Source: an uncultured Collinsella sp. (lineage in GTDB: Bacteria > Actinomycetota > Coriobacteriia > Coriobacteriales > Coriobacteriaceae). From it: DNA of 19,186 nucleotides. Position numbers and translations under genes: made by a program. Where the stretch lies: NCBI GenBank assembly GCA_900540895.1, contig UQHV01000029.1, positions 1 to 19,186 on the forward strand. Reading direction: 5' to 3'. The notes under the pieces were generated by a model. It ran no database searches and was not told the origin of the DNA. It worked only from the letters and a program-made list of their open reading frames with translations. Shown here one piece after another: positions 1-4,590 of the stretch (the first letter of the stretch is position 1; each line of letters opens with the position of its first letter).

Positions 1-748
1 CCGCCCGGCGCCTCGGCGCGGGGCGCGGCGCGGGCTTGGACTCTACCGCCTCGCGCATGGCGGCGATGCGGGCGTCCTCCTCGTCGGCGGCGCGGGCGGC
101 GTTGAGCGCCGAGCCAAGGTCGAGCGTGCGGAACAGTTCGCGCTCGGCGACCTCGTAGTGGGCCATGGAGTCGCGCTGGGCCTTGAGCGTGTCCCAGTCG
201 CGCGCGACGGCTGAGACCTTGGCCTCGAGCGCCTTCTTCGCCTTGACCTCGCCGAAGCCCTTGTTGAGCCACTGCTTCTCGTGGAGGCGCTCGTACGGCA
301 CGACCGGCGCGAGCAGCTCCGCGAACGTCTCGTAGTGCTCCTTGAGCTTGGCCATTGCGCGGGACTTGCGGTCCTCCTCGGCCTGGTCGAGCTGCGCCTT
401 GATGCCGTCCGACGCGCCGTCGATGATGGACGTGATCTCCTTGCAGCGCTTCTCGAAGGCGGCGAGCGGCTTGTTGTACTCGCGCTTCACGGCCTTCCGG
501 CGCTCCTCTATCTCTTTCTTCAGGCCGTTGAGGTAGAGGCGGTCGTTCTTGGCCTCCTTGATGGACTCGTCCTTGGTCAGGTCGTACTTGGCGCCCTCGT
601 AGTCCGCGACCTTCGCGCGGATGCTGTCCTCCATCGCGTCGAAGTTCGCGCTGATGACGGACGGCGAGTACGTGACGACGAGGTCGGGCGCCCCCTGCTC
701 CTCGATGACCTCGGCCACGACCTCCTCGGCCCCGTTCTCCTCGGACAT
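1..748 (-). CDS. DUF1351 family phage protein (3' end beyond window)
   Basis: Open leftward frame of 249 codons from an ATG at 748 to the window edge, so the C-terminus is missing. The start follows AGGAGGTC by a few bases and overlaps the upstream stop as TAATG. The protein is acidic at the N-terminus, then rich in charged heptad-like stretches (K/E/R), consistent with long helices or a coiled coil; around residues 75-95 it reads LKKEIEERRKAVKREYNKPL, which is the typical core of DUF1351. It ends in the window with a Pro/Ala/Arg-rich linker. DUF1351 proteins are common in phages of Gram-positive bacteria, usually next to single-strand annealing or replication genes, but their biochemical role is not established. 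The family call is from recognition of the pattern, not a search. A RecT- or Erf-like gene might lie just outside the window; that is inference. Confidence 0.75.
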   Translation of the reverse strand, partial: MSEENGAEEVVAEVIEEQGAPDLVVTYSPSVISANFDAMEDSIRAKVADYEGAKYDLTKDESIKEAKNDRLYLNGLKKEIEERRKAVKREYNKPLAAFEKRCKEITSIIDGASDGIKAQLDQAEEDRKSRAMAKLKEHYETFAELLAPVVPYERLHEKQWLNKGFGEVKAKKALEAKVSAVARDWDTLKAQRDSMAHYEVAERELFRTLDLGSALNAARAADEEDARIAAMREAVESKPAPRPAPRRRA

Positions 749-969
749 TACCTGACCTCCTCGTTGAGCATCCGGTTGTACTTCCTCTCGGTTAGCGCCT
801 CGTCGATGACCACCGCGTGCTCGACGATCCACTTGGCGAGCCTCTCGCGCGCGTCCATGAGCTTGTCGAACGCCTCGTCGGACTTCGTTATGACCGAGAT
901 GGTGAACATCGCCTGCTCCTCCGTGGCGAGGTCGGCCAGCTCGGCGAACATTCCCTTGTAGTCCTCCAT
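748..969 (-). CDS. Small hypothetical phage protein, 73 aa
   Basis: I do not recognise this protein. It starts at ATG 969 (a GTG one codon upstream at 972 is an alternative), 8 bases after a GGGAGGTG ribosome site, and overlaps the previous stop as TGATG. Its own stop overlaps the next gene as TAATG, so it is translationally coupled inside the leftward operon. The sequence is mostly helical in character and acidic, with a central DEAFDKLMDARERLAKWIVEH segment shortened here to DARERLAKWIVEH as its most distinctive part. There is no cysteine motif, signal peptide or membrane segment. Its place between two other tiny proteins and the DUF1351 gene suggests an early-region accessory protein. Confidence 0.65.
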   Translation of the reverse strand: MEDYKGMFAELADLATEEQAMFTISVITKSDEAFDKLMDARERLAKWIVEHAVVIDEALTERKYNRMLNEEVR

Positions 970-1181
970 CACTCGGTCACCTCCCCGTCGTGGCTCACGA
1001 ACAGGATCTGGGGCTGCTTGCTCTGGATGGACAGCCAGACCTCCTCGCCGCTCTTGCGGATGGCCTCGAACGCCGCGCTGTCCTCCGTGTCGACCTCGAA
1101 CTGCAGGACGGCGACGCCGCCCTTAACGGTGGCCTGCTTGAACTTGGCCTCGATCTCCACCGGTATGTTTGTGCTCTCCAT
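969..1181 (-). CDS. Small hypothetical phage protein, 70 aa
   Basis: I do not recognise the family. The ATG at 1181 sits behind a very strong AGGGAGGA site, two bases after the stop of the nuclease gene; this fixes the start, although the frame stays open further upstream. The protein begins MESTNIPVEIEAKF and alternates hydrophobic and charged residues (VAVLQFEV, VWLSIQSK, ILFVSH), which suggests a small beta-rich fold. No catalytic or metal-binding motif is visible. The strong ribosome site predicts it is made in larger amounts than its neighbours. It belongs to the leftward early operon and overlaps the next gene by one base. Confidence 0.7.
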   Translation of the reverse strand: MESTNIPVEIEAKFKQATVKGGVAVLQFEVDTEDSAAFEAIRKSGEEVWLSIQSKQPQILFVSHDGEVTE

Positions 1182-1183
1182 TG

Positions 1184-1552
1184 CTATTCCTCCCTGCCTG
1201 CGCCCGCGAGCATCGCCGCGAACGTCTCCAATGTCATGGTCACGAACTGCTCGCCCGGGATGGCGGTGCCTCGGCGCTTCCAGACGACCACGCCGTAGTC
1301 CGCCCCGCGGTTCCTGCGCTCGGTCTCCGCCTCGCGCAGCCACTTGGGCAGCTCGTGCCTTCCCTGGTAGTCCTTGCACTCGATCGCGATGCCCCGCCCG
1401 GCCACCGACACGCCGCGGATGTCGCCCGTGTCCCTCGAGCCGGTCTTGACCTGCCTGTCGATGTCGGCCCCCAGCCTCCCGGCGAGGTAGTCGGCGACCA
1501 GGCGCTCGAACCTCGTGCCCGCGTCCTTGGCGGTCCTCCTGCTCCTACTCAT
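1184..1552 (-). CDS. Putative PD-(D/E)XK phage nuclease (Holliday-junction-resolvase-like)
   Basis: 122 aa, starting at ATG 1552 and overlapping the upstream gene by eight bases (ATGAGTAG). The visible motif layout fits a PD-(D/E)XK nuclease: E16 in a helix after GTRFE, then D44 in DTGDIRG, then E58 and K60 in IAIECKDY, followed by a helix and a VVVWKR strand. In such enzymes the D, E and K bind the metal and activate water for cutting DNA. The small size and phage setting are typical of Holliday-junction-resolvase-like or recombination nucleases encoded in early operons. No clear ribosome site precedes the start, so translation is probably coupled to the upstream gene. The catalytic residues are directly seen; the substrate is inference, and a restriction-like or VRR-type nuclease is an alternative. 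Confidence 0.72.
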   Translation of the reverse strand: MSRSRRTAKDAGTRFERLVADYLAGRLGADIDRQVKTGSRDTGDIRGVSVAGRGIAIECKDYQGRHELPKWLREAETERRNRGADYGVVVWKRRGTAIPGEQFVTMTLETFAAMLAGAGREE

Positions 1553-1883
1553 CGACGAAACCGTCGCTCTTGGAGCGGTGCTTGTTGAATGCGTGCCTCA
1601 GGTGCGGGTAGCGCGCCTCCATGATGCGGGCGAGGCTCGGCGCGAGGCCGTTCTTCACGCCGACGTGCAGCTCGTTGCGCACCATGTGGATGAGGTAGTT
1701 GATTGAGACGTAGCCCTTGCGGTTGAGGCTGGTGGCCTGCTCGACCATGAAGTCCCACGCCCGCGGGTGCTCGCCTATCCATGCGCGCGCATCCGCCATG
1801 TCCTGCTCGCCGTCCGCGCCGAGGCCGAATATCTCGAGCTGGTTGCTCATCGGCTTCTGGCGGTACCTCTCGTCGTTACGCAT
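1545..1883 (-). CDS. Conserved small phage protein of unknown function
   Basis: 112 aa if started at ATG 1883, which overlaps the upstream stop by eight bases (ATGCGTAA). A second ATG at 1850 would give 101 aa beginning MSNQLEIFG, a natural-looking N-terminus; neither has a good ribosome site, so the start is uncertain. The central pattern (W, HPRAWDFMVEQA, RKGYVSINYLIHMVR, then a segment ending in LAPSLARIM) resembles a family of small proteins found in many siphophage early regions. In that family a WxxxxPxAWxxM-like helix is followed by a G-Y-S/I-x-L-I-x-x-V-R helix and an N-x-x-APxLAR motif. The function is unknown. It precedes the nuclease gene and is probably co-translated with it. Confidence 0.68.
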   Translation of the reverse strand: MRNDERYRQKPMSNQLEIFGLGADGEQDMADARAWIGEHPRAWDFMVEQATSLNRKGYVSINYLIHMVRNELHVGVKNGLAPSLARIMEARYPHLRHAFNKHRSKSDGFVDE

Positions 1884-2157
1884 TGACGGCCCCCGCAGCG
1901 CATGCGGCCTTGGCGGCCTGGACCGCGCCGTCCATCGTCGGGAGGACGAAGACGGTCAGGACCGCCGCGAACAGGACCGCGGCGGCGATGAAGCCGACCA
2001 TGGCCCCCGCCCTGAACGCATCGGAGTCGAGCTGCTCGCGGACGGTCGGTCGGTATGGCTTGGGTGCTATGATGGTCTGAGCCTCATGTCTGGGGCTGTT
2101 TAGGCGAGTGCTCACAAGTTGGTAGCTGGGGGCGCTCGCTTCTTTGTATGTGTACAT
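1876..2157 (-). CDS. Small single-pass membrane protein, 93 aa
   Basis: The start is ATG 2157, preceded by AGAAGGGA at good spacing. The same frame stays open far upstream but overlaps another gene there, so the shorter start is preferred. Residues 1-48 are polar (Tyr, Ser, Arg, Pro), and residues about 50-73 form one strong hydrophobic helix (GAMVGFIAAAVLFAAVLTVF). An alanine-rich tail with one cysteine follows. There is no signal-peptidase site, so it is likely a membrane-anchored protein with a cytoplasmic N-terminus. I do not recognise the family. Phage early operons often carry such small membrane proteins, but no specific role can be assigned. It is separated from the upstream gene by 56 bases with no obvious promoter. 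Confidence 0.65.
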   Translation of the reverse strand: MYTYKEASAPSYQLVSTRLNSPRHEAQTIIAPKPYRPTVREQLDSDAFRAGAMVGFIAAAVLFAAVLTVFVLPTMDGAVQAAKAACAAGAVNA

Positions 2158-2213
2158 CTTGTGTTCCCTTCTGATGTTTCCGCAGGTCAGGGCTAGGGTG
2201 CTTTTTAGGGTCT

Positions 2214-2567
2214 TTATTTTTGGGACTTTTTCGCGCGGCTCTTGGCGCTGTAGCACCTCTGCCGCTCGCGATCGTTCCGCTTGGACCTCGCAGCCTCCTC
2301 GCGCATCGCGCTGGCCTGCTCCCTGAGGTCTGCCACGTGGCCCTCCTTCGTGCACTCCGCGCACCATCCGTTCGCCTTGTTGAGCGGCTTGAACGTCATG
2401 CGCCCGCACTTGGGGCACATCCAGCGCATCCGGAGCGATATGCCGCACTTCCTCGCCTGGAGCTTCACGGCCTCGGTAGTCCTCCCGAGCACCTTGGCTA
2501 TCTCCTTGGCTCCGTCGCCGGCGTGCTCCCTCAGGTACCGGATCTCACGTGTCGACCATGGCCTCAC
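2214..2567 (-). CDS. Phage DNA-binding protein: Myb/HTH-like domain plus four-cysteine zinc finger
   Basis: The likely start is GTG 2567, which overlaps the upstream stop as GTGA and lies about 9 bases after GGAGGGGAG; this gives 117 aa. The frame is open further up (GTG 2627, ATG 2597), but those starts would overlap the 43-aa gene extensively. Residues 3-45 (PWSTREIRYL, then AKEIAKVLGRTTEAVK) match the tri-helical SANT/AsnC-like pattern common in phage regulators. Residues 51-72 hold CPKC and CAEC, a likely zinc ribbon. The C-terminal 40 residues are strongly basic and helical. DNA binding is a reasonable inference; the target is unknown. The gene is second-to-third in the leftward operon behind the switch promoter, so it could be an early regulator. 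Confidence 0.72.
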   Translation of the reverse strand: MRPWSTREIRYLREHAGDGAKEIAKVLGRTTEAVKLQARKCGISLRMRWMCPKCGRMTFKPLNKANGWCAECTKEGHVADLREQASAMREEAARSKRNDRERQRCYSAKSRAKKSQK

Positions 2568-2695
2568 TGTCTCTTGCTCCCCTCCTTCCTCTCCCATTCC
2601 CGGTACGCCGCCCGAAGCGTCGAGCACATGGTGTCGAGCGCTATCTCGCGCGGGGTCTTGGGCTTGTTCTCCTGCTGCTTGGCCTCGCTGGCCAT
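2564..2695 (-). CDS. 43-aa hypothetical phage protein
   Basis: A short open frame beginning at ATG 2695 immediately after the XRE gene's stop (TAAATG) and ending at TGA 2564, where it overlaps the GTG start of the next gene. It starts MASEAKQQENKPKTPREIAL and ends ERKEGSKRQ. It is highly charged, with an amphipathic helix around residues 16-38 (REIALDTM, then LRAAYREWERK). There is no good ribosome site, so translation would rely on coupling to the upstream gene. Support is positional: the perfectly abutting stop/start junctions on both sides and sensible composition. No family is recognised. Confidence 0.55.
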   Translation of the reverse strand: MASEAKQQENKPKTPREIALDTMCSTLRAAYREWERKEGSKRQ

Positions 2696-2917
2696 TTAGA
2701 CCGCAGCCATAGCGTTTACGGCTCGCTCATCGCACATGTCGAGCAGGTAGCTGGCGTTACAGCCATAGAATCGGCATGCACGGTAGATAAAGTCTCCTGG
2801 CATGCTTCTTGGGTCGTTCTCGTATTTCGCAAGCGTTTTGGGAGATACGGCGAGCTTTGAAGCCGCCTCCGCTTGCTTCAGTCCGAGACGCGTACGCTCA
2901 GATGCTAGGTTCCTCAT
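2696..2917 (-). CDS. XRE-family helix-turn-helix regulator (Cro-like position)
   Basis: 73 aa, almost only an HTH_3 domain: residues 4-60 (LASERTRLGLKQAEAASKL, then VSPKTLAKYEND) give the five-helix XRE fold, with helix 2-3 at LKQAEAASKLAVSPKTLAKYE. The start at ATG 2917 follows AGGAGGAA closely, and a near-consensus promoter (TTGACA, 17 bases, TACTAT) lies 50-80 bases upstream. It is the first gene of the leftward early operon and diverges from the regulator gene at 3083. By analogy with temperate phages this is the Cro or early-repressor position. Its role relative to the other five HTH domains nearby is not shown by the sequence. Confidence 0.85.
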   Translation of the reverse strand: MRNLASERTRLGLKQAEAASKLAVSPKTLAKYENDPRSMPGDFIYRACRFYGCNASYLLDMCDERAVNAMAAV

Positions 2918-2950
2918 TGGTACTTCCTCCTATCAACTATGCATCTGGTT

Positions 2951-3032
2951 AGTACTTACGAGCTTTATAGTACGCACGGTACTAGTACATGTCAAGAAGA
3001 AATCTGTACAATTGCGCTTTATATTGGTACTA
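2951..3032. promoter_or_regulatory. Candidate operators: AGTAC/GTACTA repeats across the divergent promoters
   Basis: AGTACT at 2951-2956; a perfect inverted repeat TAGTAC-GCACG-GTACTA at 2968-2984; a palindrome TACTAGTA at 2980-2987; and GTACTA at 3027-3032. The central pair overlaps the leftward promoter and the last copy overlaps the rightward -10. This spacing is what a phage lysis/lysogeny switch would show, with one or more of the adjacent XRE proteins as ligands. Binding is inferred, not seen. Confidence 0.6.
2967..2995 (-). promoter_or_regulatory. Leftward early promoter (sigma-70 type)
   Basis: Reading leftward, TTGACA (2995-2990) is followed by 17 bases and TACTAT (2972-2967). This is a full-consensus -35 with a good -10, upstream of the XRE gene at 2917. 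The spacer and -10 are covered by an inverted repeat, so a bound repressor would block RNA polymerase directly. Confidence 0.8.
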
Positions 3033-3033
3033 T
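3005..3033 (+). promoter_or_regulatory. Rightward (lysogeny-side) promoter
   Basis: TGTACA (3005-3010, four of six -35 consensus bases), 17-base spacer, TACTAT (3028-3033), about 50 bases before the XRE gene at 3083. It is weaker than the opposing leftward promoter and shares the same TACTAT -10 and GTACTA element, which suggests common regulation. Confidence 0.6.
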
Positions 3034-3082
3034 GCGAACTATAAGAAGTAAGCGTTTACAGATTCTAAGGAGGGCGTGAGAT

Positions 3083-3421
3083 ATGCATACGCGGTTGAAG
3101 GAGGTTCGTAAGGCGGCCGGCTATAAGCAGCAGGATGCTGCCGAGGCCTTCGGCGTTTCCCTCGGTACATATAGAAACTGGGAACAGGGACGAGTCATCA
3201 TGAATGGCGAGCAGCTTATCGAAGCGGCCCGTTTGTTTAACTCAAACGTTGATTACATTTTGATGACCGACGTATGCGCAAGAGAATTTGATATGCAGCG
3301 CCGTGAACTTGATCAGCTCTTTGATGAATTAAGCGCAGAAGGTCGAGCGGTATTGCTCGATGTTGCAAGATCGCTTTCTTTGCATATATCTAATGATGCT
3401 CAGGCTGGCGTTTACGTTTAG
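3083..3421 (+). CDS. XRE-family phage repressor with C-terminal helical tail
   Basis: 112 aa from an ATG 8-9 bases after AAGGAGGG. Residues 3-60 form an HTH_3 domain (LKEVRKAAGYKQQDAAEAFG, then SLGTYRNWEQG), with Q16-Q17 beginning helix 2 and TYRNWE in the recognition helix. Residues 70-105 (QRRELDQLFDELSAEGRAVL and on) form a helical tail typical of small phage repressors, likely for dimerisation. It is the first rightward gene, directly across the divergent promoters from the Cro-like gene, so it is the best candidate for the main lysogeny repressor. Related N-terminal and C-terminal fragments recur just downstream at 3762 and 3672, pointing to duplication of this gene type. Confidence 0.85.
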   Translation: MHTRLKEVRKAAGYKQQDAAEAFGVSLGTYRNWEQGRVIMNGEQLIEAARLFNSNVDYILMTDVCAREFDMQRRELDQLFDELSAEGRAVLLDVARSLSLHISNDAQAGVYV

Positions 3422-3429
3422 GAATAGCT

Positions 3430-3657
3430 ATGAGTCTTAAAGACCTTCGGCAGCGTTCTGGGTTGACGCAAAAAGAGGCCGCGAACGTGTTCGGCCTCAA
3501 ATACCGGACCTATCAAAACTATGAGCTTGGAAACACTAGCCCCGACATGGACACGGCGGCTGAGTTTGCTCGTTATTTCAAATGCACCATCGGAGAACTG
3601 TTTGACCTTGAAGAAGGTGACGGTGAACAAATTGGCGGCCTGATCGCGAGCTTTTGA
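3430..3657 (+). CDS. XRE-family regulator, apparently truncated by a frameshift
   Basis: 75 aa with an HTH_3 domain at residues 2-58 (LKDLRQRSGLTQKEAANVFG, then LKYRTYQNYELG), eight bases after the previous stop behind a modest TTAGGA site. The reading frame ends at TGA 3655-3657 with an unconvincing tail (QIGGLIASF). In the -1 frame, an uninterrupted segment from 3627 to 3761 encodes a helical tail that matches the one at the end of the neighbouring 112-aa repressor (RELLNLFNSMNKDGQKAL against RRELDQLFDELSAEGRAVL). Joining the two would restore a protein of about 110 aa. The HTH domain itself is intact and may still bind DNA. A real one-base deletion, a sequencing error or frameshifting could each explain the break. 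Confidence 0.75.
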   Translation: MSLKDLRQRSGLTQKEAANVFGLKYRTYQNYELGNTSPDMDTAAEFARYFKCTIGELFDLEEGDGEQIGGLIASF

Positions 3658-3671
3658 ATCTATTTAACTCA

Positions 3672-3761
3672 ATGAATAAAGACGGCCAAAAGGCCTTAAT
3701 GGCCACTGCAAAAGGCCTCGCCGAGACTTTTCCATTAGAAAAAGAGAGCGGGATGCGTTAA
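3672..3761 (+). pseudogene. Out-of-frame C-terminal tail of the preceding XRE regulator
   Basis: The -1 frame is open from 3627, with its first ATG at 3672 and stop at 3759-3761; from that ATG it would make only 29 aa (MNKDGQKALMATAKGLAETF and nine more). The pattern D/E-G-x-x-A-L-x-x-x-A-x-x-L is the dimerisation tail of phage XRE repressors, seen intact at the end of the gene at 3083. It has no ribosome site of its own. It is best read as the severed end of the 3430 gene, although a separate short peptide cannot be excluded. Confidence 0.6.
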
Positions 3762-3842
3762 ATGCAGACCAGATTGAAGGAAGTTAGGAAGCTCACTTGA
3801 GAGAAACCTGCTGAAGGAATAGGGATAGCCACGACATGGAAT
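3762..3842 (+). pseudogene. Decayed N-terminus of another XRE regulator
   Basis: An ATG directly after the stop at 3761 (TAAATG) encodes MQTRLKEVRKLT then TGA at 3798-3800. The first ten residues nearly match the start of the repressor at 3083 (MHTRLKEVRK). Reading past the stop in the same frame gives EKPAEGIGIATTW, which lines up with helix 2 and 3 of an HTH_3 domain (compare QKEAANVFGLKYRTY). The stop sits where the first glutamine of helix 2 is expected. The start codon of the next gene (3836) lies inside this remnant. It is almost certainly non-functional. Confidence 0.6.
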
Positions 3843-4045
3843 ACCGCTACGTACTTGCCCATTACTTAGATAAGGCAGGGATGTCACAGGCTGAGCTAGC
3901 TGCCAAAATCGGCTCACCGCGCTCAACGGTCTCTGCGCTCCTCAGCGGAAGGGCCAAGGAGCCAACGCTGGGGAAAGCAAAGGCCATAGCTGACGCATTG
4001 GGCGTATCTCTCGATGAAATGGCAAGGAAAACGCTTGGAGAGTGA
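3836..4045 (+). CDS. Small XRE-family helix-turn-helix protein, 69 aa
   Basis: A minimal HTH_3 protein: residues 5-62 (YVLAHYLDKAGMSQAELAAK, then IGSPRSTVSALLSGRAKEPT and GKAKAIADALGVSLDEM). The SQAELA and STVSALLSG segments are the two DNA-binding helices. The start ATG is preceded by AGGGAT at about nine bases; the leader GATAGCCACGA is repeated before the next gene. It lacks the repressor-type C-terminal tail, so it may act as a Cro-like or accessory regulator. It resembles the second half of the following two-domain protein. It overlaps the GTG alternative start of that gene. Confidence 0.8.
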   Translation: MEYRYVLAHYLDKAGMSQAELAAKIGSPRSTVSALLSGRAKEPTLGKAKAIADALGVSLDEMARKTLGE

Positions 4046-4053
4046 TAGCCACG

Positions 4054-4482
4054 ATGGCCGCAAGGTTAAGGCTGAGAGAAGCCAGACTGAAGTACGGAGC
4101 TAAGCAGGCGGAAGTCGCATCGATACTGGGCGTTTCCGTATCCAGCTATTCAATGATGGAGAGTGGCACGCGCACGACAAGTGGCGACAAGATTGCCAAG
4201 CTCGCAAGGTTCTATGGATGCTCGGCGGACGAGCTGCTGGGAACTGGCGCGTGGGAAGCTCACGACATGCAGCTGGCGCGCGCACTGAATGAATACATTG
4301 CTGAGCTCGGCATGCGACAGGTCGACGTTTGCCGAAAATCGGGCCTATCAGACGCCCACGTCTCACAGCTTTTCAGCGGAAAGATAAGAGACCCAAAGGT
4401 TAGTGTCGTGAGAAAGGTTGCTCAAGCCATGGGAATATCCGTGGACGACCTACTCGATAGAGCAGAATCGTACCGCGAGTAA
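4054..4482 (+). CDS. Tandem double-HTH (XRE-XRE) regulator
   Basis: 142 aa from ATG 4054; an in-frame GTG at 4042 overlapping the previous stop would add four residues. Two complete XRE domains follow each other. The first, about residues 4-62 (LRLREARLKYGAKQAEVASI, then VSVSSYSMMESGTRT), is of the repressor type seen at 3083 and 2917. The second, about residues 74-137 (MQLARALNEYIAELGMRQVD, then SDAHVSQLFSGKIRDP), is of the type seen in the 69-aa protein just upstream. The layout suggests a gene fusion between two array members. Two HTH domains in one chain could bind two half-sites without dimerising. It is the last regulator before the recombinase gene and may control its expression; that is inference. 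Confidence 0.82.
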   Translation: MAARLRLREARLKYGAKQAEVASILGVSVSSYSMMESGTRTTSGDKIAKLARFYGCSADELLGTGAWEAHDMQLARALNEYIAELGMRQVDVCRKSGLSDAHVSQLFSGKIRDPKVSVVRKVAQAMGISVDDLLDRAESYRE

Positions 4483-4492
4483 ACACAAAAGA

Positions 4493-4532
4493 GCCCCGTC
4501 GGCAGCGCTGGTACCGCTATAGCCGACAGGGC
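4493..4532 (-). terminator. Hairpin upstream of the recombinase, terminator-like in the leftward sense
   Basis: GCCCCGTCGGC (4494 onward) pairs with GCCGACAGGGC (ending 4532) with one C-A mismatch, and an inner AGCG/CGCT pair extends the stem. Read leftward the stem is followed by TCTTTTGTG, a weak U-tract; read rightward there is none. It could stop antisense transcription entering the regulator array, or serve as a recombinase or repressor site. Confidence 0.4.
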
Positions 4533-4590
4533 ATCCAACCAGTACACCCATGCAAACTCAACAACGTGAAGAAAGGGTGACATCCACATT

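Noticed and set aside
281..961. Long plus-strand open frame over the left-edge phage genes
   Set aside because: The minus-strand genes here have ordered ribosome sites and overlapping stop/start codons, while the plus frame is a Leu/Val/Arg-rich shadow.
3624..3660. Programmed -1 frameshift in the 3430 regulator gene
   Set aside because: The overlap between the frames shows no X-XXY-YYZ heptamer or downstream stem, so a deletion or sequencing error is preferred; it is kept as an open alternative in the findings.
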